A stretch of 64,000 nt of DNA from Sphingomonas panacis. GTDB taxonomy: Bacteria > Pseudomonadota > Alphaproteobacteria > Sphingomonadales > Sphingomonadaceae. A model generated the notes under the pieces. That model was not told the origin of the DNA, did no database searches, and saw only the letters and a program-made list of their open reading frames with translations. Shown here in pieces: positions 17,881-28,340 of this stretch. Within the stretch, counting starts at the first letter, position 1. The number at the start of each line of letters is the position of its first letter. The DNA lies in contig NZ_CP014168.1 in assembly GCF_001717955.1 (NCBI RefSeq), positions 496,001 to 560,000 of the forward strand, given 5' to 3'. Made by a program: the position numbers and the translations under genes.

Positions 17881-17935
17881 TTGACGCGAGCCGGCTTCGG
17901 GGCCACATGCCCAATCGGAACGATCTTGTCCGATT
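17881..17935 (+). promoter_or_regulatory. Candidate suf promoter and Rrf2-type operator
   Basis: A -35-like TTGACG (17881-17886) is followed 17 bp later by a weak -10 (CACATG). Just downstream is a perfect 7-bp inverted repeat, AATCGGA and TCCGATT with 9 bases between (17913-17935), 16 bp before the sufR ATG. Its position suits an autoregulatory site for the Rrf2-family protein encoded next. Binding is inferred. Confidence 0.5.
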
Positions 17936-17951
17936 TGAGAACCGCTCGCAA

Positions 17952-18463
17952 ATGCGCCTTTCCAGCCTGACCGATTATGCCGTCGTGATGCTGGCGGCGG
18001 CTGCCCGCCGCTGCGGCGGGGCGGCGCGGCTCAACGCGACATTGCTCGCGGAGGAAACCGGGCTGCCGCTGCCGACCGTGCAGAAGCTGGTCAGCAAGCT
18101 CTCCGCCGCCGGGCTGATCGAAAGCGCGCGTGGCACTGGCGGCGGTTTCCGCCTTTCGCGCCCGCCGTCGGCGATCACGCTCGCCGAGATCGTCGAGGCA
18201 ATCGAGGGGCCGATCGCGCTGACCGCGTGCGTCGAACCGAGCACGCATGAATGTGCGATCGAGGGCGACTGCCGAGTCAAGCCGCACTGGAACGTGGTCA
18301 ATGGCGCGGTGCGCGGCGCGCTGGCGAACGTATCGCTGGCCAGCCTCTCTTCTCCCGTCCCGCTTGCGGGAGCGCCTGTTCCAGTCGCAGTCGAAACACT
18401 TGGGGACACACCCTCCCCTAACCCTTTCCGCACGCGGGAGGGGGATTTGGTGAGGAACGCATA

Positions 18464-18464
<1 letters not shown>
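17952..18464 (+). CDS. sufR: Rrf2-family SUF system regulator
   Basis: DNA-binding iron-sulfur sensor of 170 residues. The Rrf2 winged helix covers about 1-85 ([14 protein letters not shown], then [19 protein letters not shown] and [10 protein letters not shown]). Cys93, Cys101 and Cys107 fit the three-cysteine cluster ligands of IscR-like proteins. Residues from about 133 onward are proline-rich and are encoded by a palindromic repeat, so the tail is probably not ancestral. The ATG at 17952 matches the family start. The stop overlaps the sufB ATG by one base. The symbol follows common usage; orthology to cyanobacterial SufR is not implied. Confidence 0.9.
18348..18444. repeat. Palindromic repeat forming the 3' end of sufR
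   Basis: Contains CTCCCGTCCCGCTTGCGGGAG and, after about 40 bases, CCCTCCCC with CGCACGCGGGAGGGGGA. The base pattern matches dispersed intergenic palindromes rather than a regulator C-terminus. It lies in the sufR reading frame and ends just before the sufB ribosome binding site. Confidence 0.65.
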
Positions 18465-19932
<1,468 letters not shown>

Positions 19933-19936
<4 letters not shown>

Positions 19937-20407
19937 GCCTGACCCCGCAAGATGATGCGAAGCGCCTGAACACCCCTCCCCTGCAGGGGAGGGGTCGGGG
20001 GTGGGGCCTCTCCGCGAACGCTCTGGCTGTTTTGCACGGCCACGCCGCCACGATGCGCCGCAATCCGACCGAACCCGAGACGCGGCTGTGGGCGCGTCTG
20101 TCGCGCTCGCGACTGGGCGGATTCAAGTTCCGCCGGCAGGCGACGATTGGCCATGCCATCGTCGATTTCTTGTGCCCGTCACAGCGCCTGATCGTCGAGG
20201 TCGACGGCCACACCCACGCCGACCTTAATGACGATGCCAGACGCGATACCGCGCTGGCGGCGCAGGGTTACCGCGTCGTGCGCGTGTCGAACGAAGACGT
20301 GATGCGCAACATTGAAGGTGTTCTCGAGCAAGTGCTGTCAGCACTTGCGGAGATGCCCCACCCCAACCCCTCCCCTGAAGGGGAGGGGCTCGAGCAAGAG
20401 CCTGAAC

Positions 20408-20421
<14 letters not shown>
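19933..20421 (+). CDS. DUF559 endonuclease-like protein inside suf operon
   Basis: 162 residues. The DUF559 (Vsr/PD-(D/E)XK-like) core spans about 40-138: [48 protein letters not shown] (Asp/Glu candidates for metal binding) and the [19 protein letters not shown] ending. Both flanking tails ([12 protein letters not shown] and [11 protein letters not shown]) are translations of palindromic repeats. A GTG start overlaps the sufB stop; ATG 20053 at the core is an alternative. The 3' end overlaps the sufC start by 14 bases. An 8-bp direct repeat flanks the unit, suggesting insertion. Its cellular role is unknown. Confidence 0.85.
19971..20007. repeat. Left inverted palindrome of the DUF559 unit (family B)
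   Basis: CACCCCTCCCCTGCAGGGGA followed by GGGGTCGGGGGTGGGGC. It is nearly the reverse complement of 20355-20390 and is itself a palindrome (CCCCTCCCCTGCAGGGGAGGGG). Confidence 0.85.
20355..20390. repeat. Right inverted palindrome of the DUF559 unit (family B)
   Basis: GCCCCACCCCAACCCC followed by TCCCCTGAAGGGGAGGGGCT. It is the inverted partner of 19971-20007 with only a few differences. It lies 8 bases before the second GAGCCTGA. Confidence 0.85.
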
Positions 20422-21247
<826 letters not shown>

Positions 21248-21250
21248 GCG

Positions 21251-21393
21251 TCCTTCTCTCCTTCTCCCCTTGTGGGAGAAGGTGGCCGAGCGCAGCGAGG
21301 TCGGATGAGGGGGCGTGTGTCACGCTCCCCCTCACCCTCCCACTCGACTGCGTCGAGCGGGCCCCTCCCTCTCCCACAAGGGGAGAGGGGTTT
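21251..21393. repeat. Palindromic repeat between sufC and sufD (family C)
   Basis: About 143 bp containing TCTCCCCTTGTGGGAGAAGG, GGCCGAGCGCAGCGAGGTCG, GATGAGGGGG, a CTCGACTGCGTCGAG palindrome and the closing CTCTCCCACAAGGGGAGAGG. TGAGCG lies on both sides (21245-21250 and 21394-21399; 9 of 10 bases match when extended). The arms can form a long stem in the sufC-sufD message. Confidence 0.8.
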
Positions 21394-22139
21394 TGAGCGC
21401 CCTCCCCACGCGCCGCGACGAGGCCTGGCGCTACTCCGATCTGGAGGCGGTTGCCTCGGTGTGGCCGCTGCCGGCGCCTGAAGTGATCGAGGTCGCCGCC
21501 GGTGAAAGCATCACCCGCGTCATCGTGCAGGATGCGCCGACCGATGGCGTCGCGATCCACGACGTGCACGTGATCCTGCACCCGCGCGCGACCGCGACCT
21601 TCCATGTCCTCAACACCGGCGGCAAGCTCGGTCGGGTCGCGATCGACGTGACCTGTCACGAGGGTTCGCATTTCGAACTCGGCGCGGCGATGCTCGGTGC
21701 TGGGGACCAGACGCTCGAGATCGTCACCACGCTCAACCATATCGAGCCGAACGCGACCTCGAACCAGATGGTGCGCTCGGTACTGGGTGGCCGTGCGACC
21801 GGCAGCTATCTCGGCAAGGTCGCGGTCGCGCGCGATGCGCAGAAAACCGATGCGAGCCAATCGATCAAGGCGATGCTGCTCACCCGCACCGCGACCGCAA
21901 ACGCCAAGCCCGAGCTGGAAATCTTCGCCGACGACGTGAAGTGCGCGCATGGCGCGACGGTGGGCGAACTCGACAAGACCGGGCTGTTCTATCTGGAGAG
22001 CCGCGGCCTGCCGCCCGCCGAAGCCAAGGCGCTGCTGCTGCGGGCGTTCATCGGATCGGTGTTCGACGGCATCGCGGACGACGGCCAGCGCGAGGCGGTC
22101 GAAGCGGCGGCACAGGCCGCATTGGAGCGGATGCTGTGA
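21393..22139 (+). CDS. sufD: Fe-S cluster assembly protein SufD
   Basis: Partner of SufB in the SufBCD scaffold. 248 residues starting LSALPTRRDEAWRYSDLEAV, the usual SufD opening. The middle has the beta-helix repeats (HDVHVILHPRATATFHVLN) and the end ESRGLPPAEAKALLLRAFIG is diagnostic. The start is set at TTG 21393, with AGAGGGG shortly before it. An ATG overlapping the sufC stop (21244) is out of frame with the body, apparently because of the inserted repeat. The family and its operon position make the call secure; the start is less certain. Confidence 0.93.
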   Translation: MSALPTRRDEAWRYSDLEAVASVWPLPAPEVIEVAAGESITRVIVQDAPTDGVAIHDVHVILHPRATATFHVLNTGGKLGRVAIDVTCHEGSHFELGAAMLGAGDQTLEIVTTLNHIEPNATSNQMVRSVLGGRATGSYLGKVAVARDAQKTDASQSIKAMLLTRTATANAKPELEIFADDVKCAHGATVGELDKTGLFYLESRGLPPAEAKALLLRAFIGSVFDGIADDGQREAVEAAAQAALERML

Positions 22140-22153
22140 GCGCAACCTCACCG

Positions 22154-22229
22154 TTCGTGTCGAGCGAAGTCGAGACACATATACGGAACGTTCGCGGCCA
22201 GTCCCTCGACTTCGCTCGGGACGAACGGA
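22154..22229. repeat. Palindromic repeat between sufD and sufS (family D)
   Basis: Arms ACCGTTCGTGTCGAGCGAAG and CTTCGCTCGGGACGAACGG form an imperfect inverted repeat. It ends immediately before AGG, so the repeat edge plus AGG makes the strong ribosome binding site (CGGAGG) of sufS. Confidence 0.8.
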
Positions 22230-22235
22230 GGTAAT

Positions 22236-23447
22236 ATGACTGTCCTCGCCTCCCCTCGCCCGCTCGATGTGGTCGCCGATTTCCCGGCGATCCCCGACGG
22301 CTGGGCCTATCTCGACACCGCCGCGACCGCGCAGAAGCCGCAGGGCGTGATCGACGCCATCGCGCGCGGTTACGACACCACCTACGCCACCGTGCATCGC
22401 GGCGTGTATCAGCGCAGCGCCGACATGACGCTCGCCTATGAAGCCGCGCGCCGCCGCGTCGCCGGCTTCATCGGGGCCGCGGAAAACGAGATCGTGTTCG
22501 TGCGCGGCGCGACCGAGGGGATCAATCTCGTCGCGACCTGCTGGGCGCGCGAGCAGCTCAAGCCGGGGGACCGCATCCTGCTGTCGATGCTCGAACATCA
22601 CAGCAATATCGTGCCGTGGCAGATGGCCGCCGAAAAGGTCGGCGCCGCGATCGACGTGGTGCCGCTCACGCACGATCATCGCATCGATCTCGATGCGATG
22701 GCGGCGATGATCCGTCCCGAGCACAAGCTGGTCGCGCTCGCGCATGTTTCGAACGTGCTCGGGTCGGTGCTCGATGCCAAGCGCGCGACCGAGATCGCGC
22801 ATTCGGGCGGCGCGAAGATCCTGATCGACGGCTGTCAGGCAGTGCCGCGCCTGCCGGTGAACGTCGCCGAGATCGGCTGCGACTTCTACGTTTTCTCGGG
22901 CCACAAACTTTACGGCCCGACCGGGATCGGCGTGCTGTGGGGCCGGGCCGCGCTGCTGGAGGCGATGCCGCCGTATCAGGGCGGCGGCTCAATGATCGAC
23001 CGGGTGACGTTCGAACGCACCACCTACGCGCCGCCGCCAACCCGGTTCGAAGCGGGCACGCCGCACATCGTCGGTGCGCTCGGGCTGCAGGCCGCGATCG
23101 ACTATGTCGAAGGCATCGGGCTTGAGGCGATCCACGCGCATGAGACCGCGCTGGTCCGCCAGACGCGGGACGCTTTGCACGGGATCAATTCGGTTACGCT
23201 GTACGGGCCTGAAGATGCGGCGGGAATCGTCTCGTTCAGCATCGAGGGGGTGCATCCGCACGACATCGGCACCATCTTGGACGAGAGCCGGGTCGCGATC
23301 CGCGCCGGCCATCATTGCGCGCAGCCGCTGATGGAAACGCTCGGCGTGCCGGCGACGGCGCGGGCGAGCTTCGGGGTCTATAACGGGCCGCAGGATATCG
23401 AGGCGCTGGTGAGGGGCATCGAGAGAGTTACGAGGATCTTCGGATGA
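22236..23447 (+). CDS. sufS: Cysteine desulfurase SufS
   Basis: PLP enzyme that takes sulfur from cysteine for cluster building. 403 residues. Segments include YLDTAATAQKP, the PLP lysine in SGHKLYGPTG (Lys224) and the catalytic cysteine in AGHHCAQP (Cys361), as in group II desulfurases. An ideal CGGAGG site precedes the ATG. It overlaps sufT by 4 bases. No SufE or SufU gene is seen in the operon, so its sulfur acceptor is elsewhere or is SufBCD directly. Confidence 0.96.
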   Translation: MTVLASPRPLDVVADFPAIPDGWAYLDTAATAQKPQGVIDAIARGYDTTYATVHRGVYQRSADMTLAYEAARRRVAGFIGAAENEIVFVRGATEGINLVATCWAREQLKPGDRILLSMLEHHSNIVPWQMAAEKVGAAIDVVPLTHDHRIDLDAMAAMIRPEHKLVALAHVSNVLGSVLDAKRATEIAHSGGAKILIDGCQAVPRLPVNVAEIGCDFYVFSGHKLYGPTGIGVLWGRAALLEAMPPYQGGGSMIDRVTFERTTYAPPPTRFEAGTPHIVGALGLQAAIDYVEGIGLEAIHAHETALVRQTRDALHGINSVTLYGPEDAAGIVSFSIEGVHPHDIGTILDESRVAIRAGHHCAQPLMETLGVPATARASFGVYNGPQDIEALVRGIERVTRIFG

Positions 23448-23905
23448 ACGAGCAGAGCAGAATCGCGGTGGAACAGGTCGATGCGGTCGAAACGCCGCCG
23501 CGTGCGCGCGTGGACGATGTCGCGGCCGAACCGCGCCAGCGTGACTATCTCGAAGGCTTCCTGTCGCAGAAACCGGCGGGCGATGCGCCGGGCGAGCCGG
23601 GCGGCGCGCTGTACGAAGGCGTGATCGAAGCGCTCAAGGAGATTTACGACCCCGAGATCCCGGTCAACATCTACGATCTCGGCCTCATCTATGGCGTCGA
23701 GGTAACGACCGAAGGCCACGCCGTCGTGACGATGACGCTGACGACGCCGAACTGCCCGGTCGCCGAATCAATGCCGGGCGAGGTCGAGATGCGCGTCGGC
23801 GCCGTGCCGGGGATCGGATCGGCCGAAGTCAATCTGGTGTGGGATCCCGCGTGGGATCCGCAGAAGATGAGCGACGACGCCAAGCTCGAACTGGGGATGC
23901 TATGA
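23444..23905 (+). CDS. sufT: SUF system maturation protein SufT (MIP18/DUF59 family)
   Basis: 153 residues. After a variable N-terminal 55 residues comes the DUF59 domain with IEALKEIYDPEIPVNIYDLG, MTLTTPNCPVAESMP (conserved Cys) and VNLVWDPAWDPQKMS. SufT helps deliver clusters to target proteins. ATGA overlaps link it to sufS before it and sufA after it, so the three are translationally coupled. Confidence 0.94.
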   Translation: MNEQSRIAVEQVDAVETPPRARVDDVAAEPRQRDYLEGFLSQKPAGDAPGEPGGALYEGVIEALKEIYDPEIPVNIYDLGLIYGVEVTTEGHAVVTMTLTTPNCPVAESMPGEVEMRVGAVPGIGSAEVNLVWDPAWDPQKMSDDAKLELGML

Positions 23906-24252
23906 TGGCTACGCGCGTGCGCCCGGCGGCGCTCAACCTCACCGAATCCGCCGAAGCGCGGATCGCGGACCTGATGGCGAAGGCGCCTGACGGGGCGATC
24001 GGGGTCAAGCTCTCGACACCGCGGCGCGGCTGTTCGGGGCTGGCCTATTCGGTCGATTACGTCACCGAGGCCAAGCCGTTCGACGAACGGATCGACACGC
24101 CCGGCGGCACCCTGTTCGTCGACGGCGGATCGATCCTGTATCTGATCGGCAGCCGGATGGACTGGGTCGAAGACGATTTCGCGGCGGGATTCGTGTTCGC
24201 GAACCCCAATGCCAAGGGCGCCTGCGGCTGCGGCGAGAGTTTCACGGTGTAA
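23902..24252 (+). CDS. sufA: A-type Fe-S carrier SufA
   Basis: 116 residues of the HesB/IscA family. The three conserved cysteines are in RRGCSGLAY and the terminal ACGCGES motif, which bind the transferred cluster. The start ATG 23902 overlaps the sufT stop; ATG 23905 is an alternative one codon later. It is the last gene of the suf operon and is followed by a GC-rich hairpin. Confidence 0.94.
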   Translation: MMATRVRPAALNLTESAEARIADLMAKAPDGAIGVKLSTPRRGCSGLAYSVDYVTEAKPFDERIDTPGGTLFVDGGSILYLIGSRMDWVEDDFAAGFVFANPNAKGACGCGESFTV

Positions 24253-24256
24253 GATC

Positions 24257-24282
24257 GTTGCCCCGGCGCAGGCCGGGGCAAC
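24257..24282. terminator. GC-rich hairpin between sufA and AraC gene
   Basis: GTTGCCCCGGC and GCCGGGGCAAC with a 4-base loop. It lies between convergent genes, so it can stop transcription from both sides, although no long T-run follows. It also resembles a dispersed repeat. Confidence 0.6.
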
Positions 24283-24289
24283 GGTTATG

Positions 24290-25147
24290 TCACGTACCGC
24301 TGATGAGCGGGCTGACCAGACCGCCAAGCGCCGAGCGCTGGGTGATCGTCATGCGCGAGAGCATCGTCGCCTCGTCCTTGATCTGCCCCGGTGTCAGACC
24401 GGTGAACTGCTTGACCTCACGGATCATGTGCGACTGATCGTAAAAGCCGCGTTCGAGGGCGTCGTCGAGCGGCTCGCTGGTGGCGAGCATCGCGTTTGCG
24501 GCGCGCAAGGCGCGGTATTTGCGCGCGAGCAGCTTGGGCGGGACGCCGTACAGCGCCTTGCATTTGCGCTCGACCTGACGGCGCGACAACCCGGCAAGAT
24601 CGACGAGAACGTCCATTTCGGGCGAAGGACTTGCCGCCAGCCAGCCATCGACCTGCCGCACGAAGCGCCGCGCGCCGGCATCCCCAGTCTTGACGAGATC
24701 GCGTACCAGAGCCTCACCGATCGCGACGCGTGACGCCGGATCGGGGTTCGCGCGCAGCGCCGCCGTGGCATCGCGCAGGCGTGCCGCGCCGAACAGCACG
24801 GTCGCGTCGATCGCGCGGTTCATCATCGTCGAGGCATCGTCGCCGATCATCGCCGCCCAGCCCGCCGGGGTCAGCCCCATGCCGAACACCTCCACCGGCC
24901 CTTCGGCACGCACCTTCCAAGCGCCGCTGGTCGGGCCGATGACATGGACTTCGGCCGCGTCCTGCACGCTGCCATCAGCCATGCGATATTCGGCGTGGCG
25001 CGCGCTAAGTCGGAAGCGGATCTGCGCATGGTCGGCGCGTTCGGTATCCTCGAACACCGGCAGATCGGCGTGAAAGTGGTAGAACAACGTCACGAACTCG
25101 GCAACGTCCTCGGTCGGAACCGAATAGGCCAGCTTGATTTCGTCCAT
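24290..25147 (-). CDS. AraC-family transcriptional regulator
   Basis: 285 residues. The N-terminal part is a sensing domain without a recognisable ligand; the C-terminal third (about 175-270) is the AraC double helix-turn-helix (DLAGLSRRQVERKCKALYGV, then GFYDQSHMIREVKQFTGLTP). The target is unknown. It runs against sufA and away from pyrD, with no partner gene on its strand. Confidence 0.9.
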   Translation of the reverse strand: MDEIKLAYSVPTEDVAEFVTLFYHFHADLPVFEDTERADHAQIRFRLSARHAEYRMADGSVQDAAEVHVIGPTSGAWKVRAEGPVEVFGMGLTPAGWAAMIGDDASTMMNRAIDATVLFGAARLRDATAALRANPDPASRVAIGEALVRDLVKTGDAGARRFVRQVDGWLAASPSPEMDVLVDLAGLSRRQVERKCKALYGVPPKLLARKYRALRAANAMLATSEPLDDALERGFYDQSHMIREVKQFTGLTPGQIKDEATMLSRMTITQRSALGGLVSPLISGT

Positions 25148-25193
25148 GGATGCGCCCCCGCTTATGTGTGCGGGGGGTTAGCGCTGGCGACAC

Positions 25194-25345
25194 GCAAAGA
25201 AAAGTGGCCCGGCTGCTAAACCAGCCGGGCCATGAAGGTGTAGGGCTCCCGGTCGAGAGCCCCTTGGGTCGCAAGCCGCTTTGAGCAGAGCGCCGCGGCA
25301 CCGTCTTGGACGAATGCGACAAGCGTGCCGGTCCACGACACTTTA
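25194..25345 (-). ncRNA. Candidate small RNA or 41-residue ORF with terminator
   Basis: On the minus strand this region shows three hairpins: CGGCAC/GTGCCG, GGGCTC/GAGCCC, and a perfect 10-bp stem GGCCCGGCTG/CAGCCGGGCC (25206-25231) followed by ACTTTTCTTT. The last has terminator form but has no annotated gene before it. The same stretch can also be read as a GTG-started ORF (25216-25341, 41 codons, containing ALCSKRLATQ) whose stop falls in the terminator loop. No strong ribosome binding site is visible, so an untranslated RNA is somewhat favoured. I do not recognise an RNA family. Confidence 0.4.
25206..25231 (-). terminator. Terminator-like hairpin, minus strand
   Basis: Perfect 10-bp stem GGCCCGGCTG / CAGCCGGGCC with loop GTTTAG (minus strand), followed by a T-rich stretch (ACTTTTCTTT). 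It points to a transcript coming from the pyrD side. Confidence 0.65.
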
Positions 25346-25427
25346 GATCCGCTACGAACCTAGAAAACGCCGGATCGGTCGCATCTTTGGCTTTTGACGG
25401 CTGCGCGGGGCGGTGCCATCAGGCGAT

Positions 25428-26477
25428 ATGATCTTTTCCGCAGTTCGCCCCCTGCTCTTCGCGCTCGATGGCGAGCGCGCCCACGGGCTGACGATCGACG
25501 CGCTCGCCGCTTGGGGTTCGCTCGGCGCGCCGTTCGGCGGGACGGTGCGCGATCCCCGGCTGGCGACTCGTGTCGCGGGGCTGGACTTCGCGACGCCGCT
25601 CGGGCTGGCGGCCGGGGTCGACAAGGACGGTCACGCGATCGACGGCTTTTTCGGACTGGGTTTCGGCAGCGTCGAGATCGGTACGCTGACGCCGCTGCCA
25701 CAGCCGGGCAACCCGCGCCCGCGCCTGTTCCGGCTGGTCGAGGACAAAGCCGTCGTCAACCGTATGGGGTTCAACAACGGCGGCATCGACGCCGCGCTGC
25801 CGCGCGCCGCGCGGGCGAAGCGCGCGGGCGTGCTCGGCATCAATGTCGGTGCCAACAAGGACGCGACGGATCGCGTCGCCGACTATGTCCACGGCGTTTC
25901 GCGCGCGGCGGCGGTGGCGGATTACATCACGATCAACATCAGTTCGCCCAACACGCCCGGCCTGCGCGATCTCCAGCACGGCAGCGCACTCGCCGAACTG
26001 CTCGCCGCCGCCGACGAGGCGCGCCGGGGGCCGGGCAAGCAGCCGCCGCTGTTCCTCAAGGTCGCGCCCGATCTCGACTTGCCCGCGATCGACGCGATCG
26101 CGCGTGCCGCGATCGAACACCGGATCGACGCGCTGATCGTCAACAACACCACGATAGAGCGTCCGTTCGGCCTCACCTCCGCCTCGAAGGACGAAGCGGG
26201 CGGCCTGTCGGGCGCGCCGCTCGCGCCGCTCGCGCGCACCCGGCTCGCCGATTTCCGCAAGGCCACCGGCGGCGCGCTGCCGCTGATCTCGGCGGGCGGA
26301 ATCGGCACGGGTGCGGAGGCCTATCGCCGCATTCTCGCCGGCGCCAGTCTGGTGCAGCTCTACAGCGCGCTTGTGTATGAGGGGCCGGGCCTACCGCGTC
26401 GCCTCAACCGGGAGTTGTCGGCGGTGCTCGCGCGCGATGGTTATGCCAATGTCGCGGATGCGGTCGGAAAAGGCTGA
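25428..26477 (+). CDS. pyrD: Quinone-dependent dihydroorotate dehydrogenase PyrD
   Basis: Class 2 dihydroorotate dehydrogenase on the inner membrane, which passes electrons to quinone in pyrimidine synthesis. 349 residues. The N-terminal membrane-binding helix pair is followed by the FMN barrel with ATPLGLAAGVDKDG, INISSPNTPGLRDLQ (Ser as catalytic base, class 2 type), VNNTTIERP and ISAGGIGTG. The ATG at 25428 fits family length; a GTG at 25413 is in frame upstream. A TTGACG box (25394-25399) may be its -35. Confidence 0.95.
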   Translation: MIFSAVRPLLFALDGERAHGLTIDALAAWGSLGAPFGGTVRDPRLATRVAGLDFATPLGLAAGVDKDGHAIDGFFGLGFGSVEIGTLTPLPQPGNPRPRLFRLVEDKAVVNRMGFNNGGIDAALPRAARAKRAGVLGINVGANKDATDRVADYVHGVSRAAAVADYITINISSPNTPGLRDLQHGSALAELLAAADEARRGPGKQPPLFLKVAPDLDLPAIDAIARAAIEHRIDALIVNNTTIERPFGLTSASKDEAGGLSGAPLAPLARTRLADFRKATGGALPLISAGGIGTGAEAYRRILAGASLVQLYSALVYEGPGLPRRLNRELSAVLARDGYANVADAVGKG

Positions 26478-26523
26478 ACGAACGGGTTGCTCCCCGGGCA
26501 AACGACGTTACGCTTCGCACCCG

Positions 26524-28266
26524 ATGCAAAAAATCCTGGTCGCGCTCGCCCTCACCCTCCTCCCCGTCCCGCTCGCCGCCAAGGCGCCAGCGCAAAGCCC
26601 GCCACAGGGTATCGTCTCCGCCGCCGATCCGCGCGCCGCGGCGGCGGGGGCCGATATCCTAAAGCAAGGCGGCACCGCCACCGACGCGGCAATCGCGACG
26701 ATGCTCGTGCTCAACGTGGTCGAACCGCAGAACTCCGGGATCGGCGGCGGCAGCTTCATGGTCTATCACGACGCCAAGAGCGGCAAGACGATCACGCTCG
26801 ACGGGCGCGAGACCGCCCCCCATGCCGCCGATGCGAAATGGTTCTACGGCGACGACGGCAAACCGCTGAGCTTCCGCGACGCCTATCCGGGTGGGCGCAG
26901 CGCCGGTGTGCCGGGCAATCTGCGGATGATGGCGCTGGCGCATCAGCGCTACGGCAAATTGCCCTGGGCCAAGCTGTTCGCGCCGGCAATCGCCTATGCG
27001 CGCGATGGCTTCGTGGTGTCCCCGCGCATGCACAATGGTCTCGAACTCTATGGCCGACATGTCGAGGCATGGGGCCGCGCGCACCTGTTCACGCCCGACG
27101 GCCATGCCGTCGCGGTCGGTTCGGTGTTCAAGAACCCCGAACAGGCGGCGCTGTTCGACAGCATCGCGCGGCACGGCGCCGACAGCTTTTATACCGGGCC
27201 GATGGCGCAAAAGATCGTCGCCGCGGTCAACGGTGCGGAGCGCAACCGCTCGAAGATGACGATCGGCGATCTCGCCACCTATGACGTCAAGGATCGCCCC
27301 TCGATCTGTGGTACGTATCGTCGCTACAAGATCTGCGGGATGGGGCCGCCCTCGTCGGGCGGCATTTCGGTGCTGATGATCCTCAAGCAGCTCGAACGCT
27401 TCGACATGGCGAAGCTCGGGCGCGCGTCGCCGGTCGCGTGGCATCTGTTCGCGGAAAGCTCGCGGCTCGCCTATGCCGATCGCGACATGTACGTCGGTGA
27501 TCCCGATTATGTGCAGGTGCCGATCGCGGGGCTGCTCGATGCCAAATACATCGCCGCGCGCTCGGCGTTGATTTCGCCCGAGCGTAGCCTCGCCACGATC
27601 GAACCCGGCCTTCCCGCCGGCGCGCCCAAGCGAATCCGTGCGCCGCTGAGCGAAGTCCCCGGCACCAGTGATCTCGCCGCCGCCGATGCGAGCGGCAACG
27701 TCATTCAGGTGACGACCACAATCGACGGCTATTTCGGCTCCGGGATTTCGGTCGATGGCGTGTGGCTCAACAACGAACTGACCGATTTCGACATCGTGCC
27801 CGAGAAGGACGGCTATCTCGTCGCCAACCGGGTCGAGGGCGGCAAGCGGCCGCGCAGCTCGATGTCGCCGACGATCGTCTACGGACCGGACGGCAAGGTG
27901 CGGTTGGCGATCGGCGCAGCGGGCGGGTCGACGATCATCGCGCAGGTGGCGAAGGCGATCGTCGGCGTCGTTGACTGGAAGCTGTCCGCGCAGGAGGCGA
28001 TCGCGATGGGGCTGATTTACGCGCCCGGCAAGAGCGCGGTGGTCGAGGCAGGCACCGAACTGACGGCGATGGTGCCCGCGTTGCAGGCGCTCGGCGAGGA
28101 TGCCAAAGTCGGGCCGCTCGGCCTCAAGGCCAACGCGGTCGAGCGCATCGGCACGACCTGGATCGGCGCGGCCGATCCGCGCAGCGAGGGCGTCGCGGTC
28201 TCGGCGGACGGCAGCGTGACCAAGATCGCGCGGCGCACCAACGAGTTGAATGGCGCGCATGAATAA
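26524..28266 (+). CDS. ggt: Periplasmic gamma-glutamyltransferase
   Basis: Ntn-hydrolase that cleaves gamma-glutamyl bonds, for example in glutathione. 580 residues with a signal peptide (LVALALTLLPVPLAA). Conserved segments include EPQNSGIGGGSF, DGRETAP and GPPSSGGISVL. The self-cleavage nucleophile should be Thr381 (GTSDLAAAD), and the small subunit continues with VTTTIDGYFGSG and the LNNELTDF motif. The usual histidine after the nucleophile (T-T/S-H) is Asp here, so activity may differ from classical enzymes. Confidence 0.92.
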   Translation: MQKILVALALTLLPVPLAAKAPAQSPPQGIVSAADPRAAAAGADILKQGGTATDAAIATMLVLNVVEPQNSGIGGGSFMVYHDAKSGKTITLDGRETAPHAADAKWFYGDDGKPLSFRDAYPGGRSAGVPGNLRMMALAHQRYGKLPWAKLFAPAIAYARDGFVVSPRMHNGLELYGRHVEAWGRAHLFTPDGHAVAVGSVFKNPEQAALFDSIARHGADSFYTGPMAQKIVAAVNGAERNRSKMTIGDLATYDVKDRPSICGTYRRYKICGMGPPSSGGISVLMILKQLERFDMAKLGRASPVAWHLFAESSRLAYADRDMYVGDPDYVQVPIAGLLDAKYIAARSALISPERSLATIEPGLPAGAPKRIRAPLSEVPGTSDLAAADASGNVIQVTTTIDGYFGSGISVDGVWLNNELTDFDIVPEKDGYLVANRVEGGKRPRSSMSPTIVYGPDGKVRLAIGAAGGSTIIAQVAKAIVGVVDWKLSAQEAIAMGLIYAPGKSAVVEAGTELTAMVPALQALGEDAKVGPLGLKANAVERIGTTWIGAADPRSEGVAVSADGSVTKIARRTNELNGAHE

Positions 28267-28340
28267 TCCGTTGGGGCGGAACCACCTAGGAGCGTAAGAG
28301 TAGGGAAAGAAGGCCCGATGACGGGTTGGCAGGAGCAGGG

